From Bacteroidales bacterium (GTDB lineage Bacteria; Bacteroidota; Bacteroidia; Bacteroidales; UBA932), in NCBI GenBank assembly GCA_020026355.1, contig JAHHQP010000001.1, positions 49,916-113,915 on the forward strand: a stretch of 64,000 nt of DNA, given 5' to 3'. The notes beneath the pieces were generated by a model. It had not been told where the DNA came from and made no database searches. It saw only the letters and a program-made list of their open reading frames with translations. Below, piece by piece: positions 44,581 through 52,754 of this stretch. Numbering within the stretch: the stretch's first letter is position 1; every line of letters starts with the position of its first letter. Made by a program: the position numbers and the translations under genes.

Positions 44581-46683
44581 ATGCAGAACAGATACGATGT
44601 CATTGTTGTCGGTGGCGGACATGCAGGTTGTGAGGCCGCCATGGCTGCATCCAGGATGGGTTCTTCCGTGCTTCTGATCAGCATGGACATGAACAAGTTT
44701 GGTCAGATGTCCTGTAATCCTGCAATCGGAGGAATTGCTAAAGGCCAGATAGTCAGAGAGATAGATGCGCTTGGAGGTTATACCGGCATTGTCACGGATG
44801 CCTCTACGCTGCAGTTCCGCATGCTCAACCGTTCCAAGGGTCCGGCCATGTGGAGCCCTCGTGCACAGTGCGATAAAACCCAATTTTCCGCTTCATGGCG
44901 AAAAATCCTTGAAACTAATTGTGTATTAGATATTTACCAAGATTCTGTAACGTCTTTCCTCTTTGAGAATCGAAAAATTGCAGGCTGCCGTACAACCACC
45001 GGGGCAATTTTCAATTCTCAGGCGGTAATTTTGACGGCCGGAACCTTTCTGACCGGTAAACTCTTCATCGGCCAGACCTGTTTTGAAGGTGGGCGTATCG
45101 GAGAGCTTGCTTCCCATGGACTGACTGAGCAGCTGGTCGAGATGGGAATCCGGACTGCTCGGATGAAGACGGGTACTCCTCCAAGAATTGATATTTCTAC
45201 GGTCGACACTTCGGACATGATTCTCCAAGGGGGAGATGAGGTACCGGAGAAATTCTCCTACCTTCCTTATCTTTCCACTGCCCAGAACGGAACTCCGCAG
45301 CTGCCATGTTTTGTCGCGCATACGAACAAGACGGTTCATGACATCTTGAGGAGTGGCTTCTCGGAGTCTCCGCTTTTTTCCGGAATGATCAAGGGGATCG
45401 GTCCGCGTTACTGTCCGTCCATCGAAGACAAGCTCCGCACTTTCGCAGGGAAGGATGAGCACCAGCTCTTCCTCGAGCCGGAAGGGCGTTTCTCCAACGA
45501 GTACTATCTTCAAGGCTTTTCTTCTTCTCTTCCGCTGCGTATCCAGCTGGATGCCTTACATGCCATCAAGGGATTCGAGCATGCCAAGATCTACCGGCCG
45601 GCCTATGCCGTCGAGTATGATTACTTCGATCCGACTCAGCTGAAACCGTCGCTGGAATTGAAGACCATCGAGAATCTATTCCTTGCCGGTCAGGTCAATG
45701 GTACCACCGGTTATGAGGAAGCTGCTGCACAGGGGCTGATGGCCGGTATCAATGCTCATCTCAAGGTCAATGGAAAAGAACCTTTCGTTCTCAAGAGGGA
45801 TGAGGCTTATATCGGTGTTCTCATCGATGACCTGATCACGAAAGGTGTCGATGAACCTTACCGTATGTTCACCTCCCGGGCGGAGTATCGTATTCTTCTG
45901 CGTCAGGACAATGCTGACTTCAGGTTGACCGCTCGTTCTCATGAGCTTGGCCTGGCCGATGAGTTCCGCTACGCCTATACCATGAAGAAGTATGAGTCCA
46001 TCGAGAAATTCAACCGTTTCTTCTGCGAAGCTTCTGTGAAGCCGGATCAGGTCAATGGCTATCTGGAAAGTTGCGGTACTTCAGCCATTGATTCTCGACG
46101 TCGCATCGCTGATCTGATGTCACGCCCTCAGGTAAAAATCCATGAATTGTTTAAATTTGTTCCACGTGGAACATTTGATAAGCACGCGCTCTCTTGCGAG
46201 GCTGAATTCACGAATCCATTGGCACCTGTTCTTGAAGGAAAGAGATATGCAGATCTGTTGGCTTATGGAAAGCGTCTGTCTTTGAAGAGTTTTGCGTCCG
46301 CAGCATGTCCGGAGACGGCTTCATTGTTCGATGCTTCTTATGTATTGAAATTCAACTGCGATTATCCGGTCAGCGAACTGGATGCCTCGACTCTTGACGG
46401 GATTGTCGAAGAAAACTACCAGCGTGAAATTCTGGATTCTTCGGAAGTCTCCATCAAATACAGTGGCTATATTCAGCGTGAACGTGAGATGGCTGATAAA
46501 ATCATGAGGTTGGAGAATCTCCTCATTCCTGATGATTTTGATTTCGAAAAGGTCGAGAGTCTCTCTATTGAATGTCGGCAGAAACTCAAGAAATATGCGC
46601 CGAAGACCATTGCTCAAGCTTCCCGCATTTCTGGAGTCAGTCCATCTGACATTTCGGTTCTGCTGGTTTATTTCGGCCGATAG
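44581..46683 (+). CDS. mnmG: tRNA uridine-5-carboxymethylaminomethyl modification enzyme MnmG with C-terminal-domain insert
   Basis: The 700-residue product is the FAD-binding partner of MnmE in wobble-uridine modification. FAD binding is by [19 protein letters not shown] (8-26), and there are the GidA signatures [26 protein letters not shown] and [11 protein letters not shown]. The C-terminal helical domain ends [16 protein letters not shown]. Usual length is about 620-630. An extra segment of about 70 residues begins near 525 ([12 protein letters not shown]) and runs to about 600, within the MnmE/tRNA-binding region. The start of this insert encodes the parS-like palindrome at 46158. A bidirectional terminator follows. 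Confidence 0.95.
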   Translation: MQNRYDVIVVGGGHAGCEAAMAASRMGSSVLLISMDMNKFGQMSCNPAIGGIAKGQIVREIDALGGYTGIVTDASTLQFRMLNRSKGPAMWSPRAQCDKTQFSASWRKILETNCVLDIYQDSVTSFLFENRKIAGCRTTTGAIFNSQAVILTAGTFLTGKLFIGQTCFEGGRIGELASHGLTEQLVEMGIRTARMKTGTPPRIDISTVDTSDMILQGGDEVPEKFSYLPYLSTAQNGTPQLPCFVAHTNKTVHDILRSGFSESPLFSGMIKGIGPRYCPSIEDKLRTFAGKDEHQLFLEPEGRFSNEYYLQGFSSSLPLRIQLDALHAIKGFEHAKIYRPAYAVEYDYFDPTQLKPSLELKTIENLFLAGQVNGTTGYEEAAAQGLMAGINAHLKVNGKEPFVLKRDEAYIGVLIDDLITKGVDEPYRMFTSRAEYRILLRQDNADFRLTARSHELGLADEFRYAYTMKKYESIEKFNRFFCEASVKPDQVNGYLESCGTSAIDSRRRIADLMSRPQVKIHELFKFVPRGTFDKHALSCEAEFTNPLAPVLEGKRYADLLAYGKRLSLKSFASAACPETASLFDASYVLKFNCDYPVSELDASTLDGIVEENYQREILDSSEVSIKYSGYIQREREMADKIMRLENLLIPDDFDFEKVESLSIECRQKLKKYAPKTIAQASRISGVSPSDISVLLVYFGR
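46158..46173. promoter_or_regulatory. parS-like ParB-binding site
   Basis: TGTTCCACGTGGAACA is a perfect 16-base palindrome and matches the broadly conserved parS consensus TGTTnCACGTGAAACA at all positions but one. It lies within mnmG codons 526-531, in a segment that other MnmG proteins lack. Such sites cluster near the origin, where ParB loads to drive chromosome segregation. parA and parB are not in the window. Confidence 0.75.
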
Positions 46684-46693
46684 GGGAGAATTG

Positions 46694-46737
46694 AAAAAAA
46701 TCAGGTTCCATTCAAAAAACGGAACCTGATTTTTTTG
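46694..46737. terminator. bidirectional terminator between mnmG and ruvA
   Basis: A perfect 10-bp stem, TCAGGTTCC extended by A:T pairs on both sides, with an 11-base A-rich loop, is flanked by seven A on the left and seven T on the right. It works in both directions for the convergent mnmG and ruvA genes. Confidence 0.92.
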
Positions 46738-46751
46738 TCTGTGGATTTCGA

Positions 46752-47339
46752 TCAGAGTTTCTTCAAGCCGAGTTTGATCAGTTCTTCCAGGCTTGCGTCC
46801 GGTTTCTCTTTCAGGAGAATGTTCATGACCTTCGTGACATTTGCTTTCGTGAATCCTAAGGTGACCAGTGCAGTCGTCGCTTCTTCCACTACAGCGTTGT
46901 CCAGATGACCGATCAGTCTCGTGCCTTCTGTGCCTCCTCCTTTGACTATCTTGTCCTTCAGTTCCAGAATGAGTCGTTGAGCACTTTTCAGTCCGATACC
47001 CTTGACGCTCTTGATCCGGTTGATGTCTTCGGACAGGATCGCGTTGCGGATATCGTCCGGACTCAGTGAAGACAGCATCATTCTCGCCGTGGCCGCACCG
47101 ATGCCGGAAACACTGATCAGAAGACGGAAAAGCTCCCGCTCGTCTTTCGTGCTGAACCCGTAGAAGAGTTCCTCGTCCTCTCGGAGATAGTGATGGATGT
47201 ACAGCGTGACTGTTTCCTGTCCTTCCAGCTGTGAGAAAGTATTCAGGGAGATGAGGATCCGATAGCCGATGCCGTAACATTCGACGATCGCTTCCGTCGG
47301 ATTCAGGTCCATGAGGTCGCCTTTGATGTAGTCTATCAT
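46752..47339 (-). CDS. ruvA: Holliday junction-binding protein RuvA
   Basis: The 195-residue product has an OB-fold N-terminal domain (MIDYIKGDLMDLNPTEAIVECYGIGYRI), two helix-hairpin-helix motifs (LLISVSGIGAATARMML near 72 and IKSVKGIGLKSAQRLILEL near 108) and a flexible C-terminal domain III that contacts RuvB. It forms the tetramer holding the Holliday junction for RuvB. Its transcription is divergent from sufS over an 83-base spacer. ruvB lies 8 kb away. Confidence 0.96.
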   Translation of the reverse strand: MIDYIKGDLMDLNPTEAIVECYGIGYRILISLNTFSQLEGQETVTLYIHHYLREDEELFYGFSTKDERELFRLLISVSGIGAATARMMLSSLSPDDIRNAILSEDINRIKSVKGIGLKSAQRLILELKDKIVKGGGTEGTRLIGHLDNAVVEEATTALVTLGFTKANVTKVMNILLKEKPDASLEELIKLGLKKL

Positions 47340-47365
47340 AATTATTGTGCTTTCTGGTATGATGG

Positions 47366-47373
47366 CAAAAATA
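47366..47373 (-). promoter_or_regulatory. -7 box of ruvA
   Basis: TATTTTTG on the minus strand lies 26 bases before the ruvA start. A TTTA 23 bases further upstream is slightly too far for a standard -33 box. Confidence 0.4.
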
Positions 47374-47405
47374 AGACTTTTATGTGATAATAAGATTAAA
47401 TTCAG

Positions 47406-47413
47406 TAAATTTG
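47406..47413 (+). promoter_or_regulatory. -7 box of sufS
   Basis: TAAATTTG is a perfect match ending nine bases before ATG 47423, so the leader is very short. TTTT at 47378-47381 is 24 bases upstream, rather far for a -33 box. Confidence 0.5.
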
Positions 47414-47422
47414 CTGTGTTTT

Positions 47423-48655
47423 ATGGAAATGGAAAATATCAATACAATCAGAAGCCTTTTCCCTGCTCTCGACAGGAAAGTTTACGGCAAGAATCTCGTC
47501 TATCTGGACAATGCTGCGACTTCACAGCGTCTGCAGGCAGTGGTGGATAAATGGAATGAGATCAGTCTCAAGTCCAACGCGAATATCCACCGCGCAGTTC
47601 ATCGTCTGGCTGAAGAAGCTACGATGGCTTACGAGGAAAGCCGTGAAGCCGTGCGTGAATATATCAATGCGACCTCCACGAAGGAGATCGTATTCACTTC
47701 AGGAGCGACGGCATCGATCAATCTGGTAGCTTTCTGCTTCGGTGAAGCTTATGTTCACCCCGGTGACGAGGTGATCGTTTCCGAAGCGGAACATCATTCG
47801 AACATCGTCTCCTGGCAGCTGATGTGTATCCGGAAACAGGCCGTGCTGAAGGTTCTGCCGGTAGATGACCGTGGCTGTCTGATGCTTGATAAGCTTGAGG
47901 AACTCTGTACTTCAAGGACCAGGATCGTGGCTGTCACTCATATTTCCAATGTGCTCGGTATCGTGAATCCGGTGAAGGAAATCGTCAGGATCTGTCATAG
48001 TAAGGGAATCCCTGTTCTGGTCGACGGGGCGCAGGGTATCGTGCATCAGCGGGTGGATGTCCAGGATCTGGACTGCGATTTCTATGCGTTCTCCGGTCAC
48101 AAGATCTATGCGGCTGCAGGTACCGGTGTTCTCTATGCGAAAGAGAAGTATCTTCAGGAGATGCCTCCGTACATGGGGGGAGGGGAGATGGTCGGTACAG
48201 TGACCTTCTCGCGGACGACCTATGCGGAACTGCCGTTGAAATTCGAGGCCGGCACTCCTAATTTTGCGGGTGGTGCGACCTTGAAACCTGCTGTTGAGTT
48301 CATGAAACGAATCGAGAATCAGCTTGTTGAAGAGAATAGCAGTGAGATTGTCGCTTATATGATGAAGGAACTGGAGGCGGACCCCCGCATCCATATCTTC
48401 GGTCGTCCTGAAGATCTTTCCGTGAAGATTCCTTTGTTCTCCTTTGTGGTCGAGGGAGTTCATCATGAGGATCTCGCACTGATTCTGGACAAGATGGGGG
48501 TTGCTGTCCGTTCCGGACACATGTGCGCTGAACCGTTGATGACTCGTTTCGGCGTGACCGGCATGCTGAGGGCTTCCTTTGCTCCGTACAACACGCTGGA
48601 AGAAGCAGAGTATTTCATCGCCAGCCTTCATAAGGCCATCGCCATGTTGGCTTGA
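47423..48655 (+). CDS. sufS: SufS-type cysteine desulfurase
   Basis: The 410-residue product starts at ATG 47423; a second in-frame ATG at 47429 is equally possible, and an earlier GTG lies before the -7 box. It is a PLP enzyme that takes sulfur from cysteine. SufS/CsdA landmarks are YLDNAATSQRLQAVVDK, NIHRAVHRLAEEAT, AEHHSNIVSWQ, the PLP lysine in DFYAFSGHKIYAAAGTGVLY, and the active-site cysteine in VRSGHMCAEPLM near residue 365. The downstream sufE accepts the persulfide. A terminator lies between the two genes, so sufE may be partly uncoupled. sufBCD is not in this window. Confidence 0.95.
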   Translation: MEMENINTIRSLFPALDRKVYGKNLVYLDNAATSQRLQAVVDKWNEISLKSNANIHRAVHRLAEEATMAYEESREAVREYINATSTKEIVFTSGATASINLVAFCFGEAYVHPGDEVIVSEAEHHSNIVSWQLMCIRKQAVLKVLPVDDRGCLMLDKLEELCTSRTRIVAVTHISNVLGIVNPVKEIVRICHSKGIPVLVDGAQGIVHQRVDVQDLDCDFYAFSGHKIYAAAGTGVLYAKEKYLQEMPPYMGGGEMVGTVTFSRTTYAELPLKFEAGTPNFAGGATLKPAVEFMKRIENQLVEENSSEIVAYMMKELEADPRIHIFGRPEDLSVKIPLFSFVVEGVHHEDLALILDKMGVAVRSGHMCAEPLMTRFGVTGMLRASFAPYNTLEEAEYFIASLHKAIAMLA

Positions 48656-48680
48656 TTTGTGCAGATTATCAAATGAAAGC

Positions 48681-48711
48681 GGAATTGTTCCACGGGGAAC
48701 AATTCCAGTTT
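48681..48711 (+). terminator. intrinsic terminator after sufS (parS-like stem)
   Basis: A perfect 11-bp stem GGAATTGTTCC / GGAACAATTCC with loop ACGG is followed by AG and six T. The stem contains TGTTCCACGGGGAACA, which resembles parS but breaks the CACGTG core. Confidence 0.85.
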
Positions 48712-48729
48712 TTTAGAAAAATATAGATC

Positions 48730-49146
48730 ATGGAAAAAACTTTGGAGCAGGCAGAGAATGATGTCGTTGAAGAATTCTCTGTATTTGACGACTGGTTGGA
48801 TAAATACGAATATCTGATCGAATTGGGAAAATCACTGGATTCCTATCCGGACGAGGCGAAGACTGATGACAAGCTGATTAAAGGTTGTCAGTCCAGAGTC
48901 TGGTTGGACTACAGGATGGAAGAGGGGAGGATCGTTTTCCGTGCAGACAGTGACGCCATCATCACGAAGGGAATCATTTCTTTGCTGATCAGCATCTATT
49001 CCGGCAGGACTCCTCAGGAAATACTGTCTTCCGACTTTTCGGTAGTGGAACGCATCGGGCTCAAGGAGAATCTTTCTCCTACGCGTGCCAATGGGCTGGT
49101 GTCCATGATCGCAAGAATCAAGGAAACTGCAATGCAGAATTGTTGA
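48730..49146 (+). CDS. sufE: SufE-like sulfur acceptor
   Basis: The 138-residue product belongs to the SufE family, which accepts persulfide from the SufS active site and stimulates it. The acceptor cysteine is Cys53 in LIKGCQSRVWLDY. Other family features are the N-terminal helix with DWLDKYEYLIELG and the C-terminal LSPTRANGLVSMIARIK. It is cytosolic. The next gene starts one base after its stop, so sufE and the DUF59 gene form a tight pair in iron-sulfur cluster assembly. Confidence 0.94.
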   Translation: MEKTLEQAENDVVEEFSVFDDWLDKYEYLIELGKSLDSYPDEAKTDDKLIKGCQSRVWLDYRMEEGRIVFRADSDAIITKGIISLLISIYSGRTPQEILSSDFSVVERIGLKENLSPTRANGLVSMIARIKETAMQNC

Positions 49147-49147
49147 C

Positions 49148-49528
49148 ATGGGAATCAAAGAATATTTCAAGAAGAAGAAAGAAGAGGCTGATGCTAAGTT
49201 GGCCGCTGAGTTTACTGCAGATAGAATGAGATTGGAAAAAGATATAATTTTAGCATTGCGTCAGGTCTATGATCCTGAAATTCCTGTGAACGTCTATGAT
49301 CTGGGACTGATCTATGATCTCGTGGTCAATGAAGAGCACGAGGTCAGTATCCGGATGACCTTGACGGCTCCGAACTGCCCGATGGCAGAGTATGTCGTGC
49401 AGCAGGTGAAAGAGGCCGTGGAAGATGTGCCGGGAGTGATCAAGGCGAACATCGAGCTGGTTTTCGAGCCTGTCTGGGATAAGAGCCGCATGTCTGAAGA
49501 GGCTCTGATCGAATTGGGACTCGACTAG
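49148..49528 (+). CDS. DUF59/MIP18-type iron-sulfur assembly factor (SufT-like)
   Basis: The 126-residue product has a lysine-rich N-terminus followed by a MIP18/DUF59 domain. Its signatures are LRQVYDPEIPVNVYDLGLIY (about 38-57) and MTLTAPNCPMAEYVVQQV, with the conserved cysteine near residue 78. Such proteins help iron-sulfur cluster maturation, and the position next to sufS and sufE supports that. It begins one base after sufE and precedes folK by 10 bases. Confidence 0.9.
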   Translation: MGIKEYFKKKKEEADAKLAAEFTADRMRLEKDIILALRQVYDPEIPVNVYDLGLIYDLVVNEEHEVSIRMTLTAPNCPMAEYVVQQVKEAVEDVPGVIKANIELVFEPVWDKSRMSEEALIELGLD

Positions 49529-49538
49529 TTGCAGACCC

Positions 49539-50018
49539 GTGGAAGTCTATTTCTCACTTGGAACGAATCTGGGGGACAGGCAGGCCAATCTGTGCCGCGC
49601 CGTCAGTCTGCTGGACCTGAAGTTGGGTACCAGCCATACTTCCTTGTCTTCCTTTCTGGAAACCGAGCCTTGGGGCTTCGAATCTTCCGAGCGTTTTCTG
49701 AATGCGGCGATCAGGTATGACCTGCCGGTGTCTGGCGTTTCCGTCGAGGAAGCGCTGCATCTGCTGGAGGTCTGCAAGGAGATCGAACAGGAAATGGGAC
49801 GGACAGGAAGCCCTCGATGGGACAAGGATGGGAAACGGATCTATACGGACCGTCCCATTGACATAGATATCCTTTTCATCGGAGATCAGCGGATCTCGAC
49901 TCCTCGTCTTACGGTGCCTCATCCGGGCATCGTTGACCGTGACTTCGTGCTTATCCCGCTGCGGGAAATCCTGTCTGAGGAGACTGCTGCATCATTTCCT
50001 GAAATATTCCTGAGATAA
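49539..50018 (+). CDS. folK: HPPK (6-hydroxymethyl-7,8-dihydropterin pyrophosphokinase)
   Basis: The 159-residue product starts at GTG 49539 (MEVYFSLGTNLGDRQANL). It transfers pyrophosphate from ATP to the pterin in folate synthesis. Motifs are LGTNLGDR at the N-terminus, FLNAAIRYDL, the ATP/Mg site RPIDIDILF with two aspartates near residue 113, and TVPHPGIVDRDFVLIPL. It is the last gene of the suf-linked run; folate synthesis also connects with folA and thyA at 16 kb, though not by operon. Confidence 0.94.
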   Translation: MEVYFSLGTNLGDRQANLCRAVSLLDLKLGTSHTSLSSFLETEPWGFESSERFLNAAIRYDLPVSGVSVEEALHLLEVCKEIEQEMGRTGSPRWDKDGKRIYTDRPIDIDILFIGDQRISTPRLTVPHPGIVDRDFVLIPLREILSEETAASFPEIFLR

Positions 50019-50033
50019 TTCAATGGAAATGAT

Positions 50034-50041
50034 TATTTTTG
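50034..50041 (+). promoter_or_regulatory. -7 box of glyRS
   Basis: TATTTTTG matches the consensus and ends 46 bases before ATG 50088. No good -33 box is seen. Confidence 0.42.
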
Positions 50042-50087
50042 TAGTTTGTGACAAACGGAAAAATTTCAAACATAAAAACATACAACT

Positions 50088-51629
50088 ATGACACAGGACG
50101 AACTTTTCAAAGTTTTGGTCGCACATTGCAAGGAATATGGATTCATTTTCCCTTCAAGTGAGATTTATGACGGTTTGGGAGCGGTCTATGATTACGGACA
50201 GCTGGGCTCAGAACTGAAAATGAACATCAAGAGATACTGGTGGGAGGCAATGACCCGTCTCCACGATAACATCGTAGGTATCGATTCAGCAATTTTCATG
50301 CATCCGAAAATCTGGGAGGCATCCGGACACCTCAGCGCTTTCAACGACCCGTTGATCGACAACAAGGATTCAAAGAAGAGATATAGGGCAGATGTGCTCA
50401 TCGAGGATTACATCGGCAAGCTGGAAGACAAGATCCGCAAGGAAGTCGAGAAGGCCCACAAGAAATTCGGAGATGCTTTCGATGAGGAGAAGTTCCTGGA
50501 GACCAACCCTAATGTCCTGCGTCATCGCCAGAAAATCAACGAAGTTCATGAGAGAATGGCCAAGGCCCTGAATGAGAACGATTTTACAGAGCTTCGTCAG
50601 ATCATTCTTGACTGTGACATCGTGTGCCCGATTTCAGGTACGAAGAACTGGACAGAGGTGCGTCAGTTCAATCTGATGTTCTCTACTCAGCTGGGTAGCG
50701 TATCCGAAGGAGCCAATGTCATCTATCTGCGTCCTGAGACGGCTCAGGGTATCTTCGTGAACTACCTGAACGTGCAGAAGACCGGCCGTATGAAACTGCC
50801 TTTCGGTATCGCTCAGATCGGTAAGGCTTTCCGTAACGAGATCGTCGCTCGTCAGTTCATCTTCCGTATGAGAGAGTTCGAGCAGATGGAGATGCAGTTC
50901 TTCATCAAACCGGGTACGGAGCTGGACTGGTTCAAACAGTGGAAAGAGAATCGTCTGAAATGGCATACCGCTCTCGGAATGGGTGAGGAGAACTACCGTT
51001 TCCACGATCATGACAAGCTTGCACATTATGCAAATGCGGCTACTGATATCGAATTCCATTATCCGTTCGGATTCAAGGAACTGGAGGGTATCCACTCAAG
51101 AACAGATTTCGATCTCAGCCAGCACCAGAAATTCTCCGGCAAGAAGATCCAGTATTTCGATCCGGAATCCGGTGAAAGCTACACTCCGTATGTCATCGAG
51201 ACTTCCATCGGTGTCGACCGTATGGTACTCGCAGTTCTGGCTCATTCCTTCCACGAGGAGCAGCTGGAGAACGGAGAGACCCGTATCGTGCTCAGCATTC
51301 CTGCACCGCTCGCACCAGTCAAGGTCGCTGTGCTTCCTTTGCTGAAGAAAGACGGTCTTCCTGAGGTAGCGAAGAAGATTCTCCACGAGCTCAGATTCGA
51401 TTACAACGTCCAGTACGATGAGAAAGATTCCATCGGTAAGAGATATCGTCGTCAGGATGCCATCGGAACACCGTTCTGCGTCACTGTCGACCACGATACT
51501 TTGACGGACGGTTGCGTGACGATCCGTCACCGTGACACGATGGAGCAGCAGCGTGTGAAGATCGAGGATCTGCACAGCATCATCGACAAGGAAGTCAGCA
51601 TGACTGAACTGTTGAAGAAACTTCTTTAA
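50088..51629 (+). CDS. glyQS: glycyl-tRNA synthetase (dimeric, single-chain type)
   Basis: The 513-residue class II synthetase is of the alpha2 type. Start features are EYGFIFPSSEIYDGLGAVYDYGQLG. Motif 2 is around FGIAQIGKAFRNEI and FRMREFEQMEMQFF, and motif 3 includes IETSIGVDRMVLAVLAHSF. The C-terminal anticodon-binding domain runs about 405-513 (APLAPVKVAVLPLLKK). The loop at about 90-165 is helical and charged. It charges tRNA-Gly. Transcribed alone from its own promoter and ended by a clear terminator. Confidence 0.97.
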   Translation: MTQDELFKVLVAHCKEYGFIFPSSEIYDGLGAVYDYGQLGSELKMNIKRYWWEAMTRLHDNIVGIDSAIFMHPKIWEASGHLSAFNDPLIDNKDSKKRYRADVLIEDYIGKLEDKIRKEVEKAHKKFGDAFDEEKFLETNPNVLRHRQKINEVHERMAKALNENDFTELRQIILDCDIVCPISGTKNWTEVRQFNLMFSTQLGSVSEGANVIYLRPETAQGIFVNYLNVQKTGRMKLPFGIAQIGKAFRNEIVARQFIFRMREFEQMEMQFFIKPGTELDWFKQWKENRLKWHTALGMGEENYRFHDHDKLAHYANAATDIEFHYPFGFKELEGIHSRTDFDLSQHQKFSGKKIQYFDPESGESYTPYVIETSIGVDRMVLAVLAHSFHEEQLENGETRIVLSIPAPLAPVKVAVLPLLKKDGLPEVAKKILHELRFDYNVQYDEKDSIGKRYRRQDAIGTPFCVTVDHDTLTDGCVTIRHRDTMEQQRVKIEDLHSIIDKEVSMTELLKKLL

Positions 51630-51663
51630 ACGCCTGAATCCGGCCTTTGAGCCGTAAAATGAT

Positions 51664-51710
51664 AAAAGGGTAATCTTAGAGCGGAAAGCTCGGAGATTAC
51701 CCTTTATTTT
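51664..51710. terminator. terminator between glyRS and the thiL-like gene
   Basis: A long stem (AAAGGGTAATCT pairing with AGATTACCCTTT, plus an inner GAGC/GCTC) is followed by ATTTT on the plus strand and TTTTAT on the minus strand. It serves glyRS best and probably also the convergent gene. Confidence 0.85.
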
Positions 51711-51748
51711 GTATTCTGTGGCAGGTCTGCCGTTCTCTGCAGAATGTC

Positions 51749-52750
51749 CTACCAGCCTTGTGCCTTCATCGGCATTTCGAGACCGTCCGGCGTGACGATG
51801 ACGGAGCCGACTTCCGGTCTGGCCAGATGACCGATGATATCGAAAGTCTGGAAATCGTGACGGAAGCGCTCGTGCTTGCCGATCGGAATCGTGAAGAGGA
51901 GACGGTAGTCATCTCCACCGTTCAGCGCGGCTGAAATGGCATCCAGATTGAATTCCTTGCAAAGTTCGAAGGTCTTGCCGGCGAAAGGAATCTTGTCGAC
52001 ATAGACTTTCGCTCCCAGTCCGCTGTCCCTTACCAGACGTTTGACGGCATCTCCGAGACCTCTGGTGACGAAATAACCGTAGGAAGGCATGATCTCCGCC
52101 TCTTCCAGCTGTCGGATCACCTCCGGATTCACGCTCGGTTTGAGGTAGGCACCGACCAGATGTTTATATTCTTCCAGTTTCGGCTGTTCCTTGTCGTCCT
52201 TGGTCTTCTCGAAGTTTCTTTTCTCGCGTTCCAGGATTTCCATACCGAGGAAAGCGGCTCCCAGATTGTCTGAAATGCAGATCAGGTCCATGCTTTTCGC
52301 AGGCATGCGTCTGCGGTGCATCAGCAGACTGGTCTCACCGTTGGCGGACATGGAGATGCAGAGTCCGTTCCTGGACGGAACGAGATCCAGTGCGATTTCT
52401 TTGAATCCGTGCTCCTTGGCAGCGGCGACGATGCCTTCCCAGATCTTGCGGATATGCTCGAAATCCAGCTTCGCTGAAATGCCGAGGACAACCGATAAGG
52501 TCCTTGGATGTGCCATGGAGGCGTAGAGTTCTCCGGCGACGGCCACCGTACACTTATAGCCGAGATGTTTGAGCGGGAAGTAGGTCAGATCGAAATCGAT
52601 GCCTTCCAGAAAGGTCCTGGACGCATTGTGGATCATTCCTTTCCCTTCAGTTTCAAAAGTGGTCTTCTCCGTATATCTGAAGGGGGTTCCTTCATACAGT
52701 CTGGCGATGGCCTCGATTCTTCCGAGGCTTGAAAAACTTTCTTCACTCAT
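51749..52750 (-). CDS. ThiL-like / AIR-synthase-related protein, divergent
   Basis: The 333-residue product belongs to the AIR-synthase/ThiL superfamily. The N-terminus LGRIEAIARLYEG and the region GIDFDLTYFPLKHLGYK (residues 50-66) match thiamine-monophosphate kinase-like proteins of Bacteroidetes. Two magnesium/ATP motifs are poor. The usual NLSDIAAM is VAGELYASM here (Glu74 in place of Asp), and the first DDAA motif is not visible. A kinase role in thiamine diphosphate synthesis is therefore doubtful. It starts four bases after the dnaE stop on the same strand, an operon with no obvious metabolic logic. Confidence 0.72.
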   Translation of the reverse strand: MSEESFSSLGRIEAIARLYEGTPFRYTEKTTFETEGKGMIHNASRTFLEGIDFDLTYFPLKHLGYKCTVAVAGELYASMAHPRTLSVVLGISAKLDFEHIRKIWEGIVAAAKEHGFKEIALDLVPSRNGLCISMSANGETSLLMHRRRMPAKSMDLICISDNLGAAFLGMEILEREKRNFEKTKDDKEQPKLEEYKHLVGAYLKPSVNPEVIRQLEEAEIMPSYGYFVTRGLGDAVKRLVRDSGLGAKVYVDKIPFAGKTFELCKEFNLDAISAALNGGDDYRLLFTIPIGKHERFRHDFQTFDIIGHLARPEVGSVIVTPDGLEMPMKAQGW

Positions 52751-52754
52751 AGTC

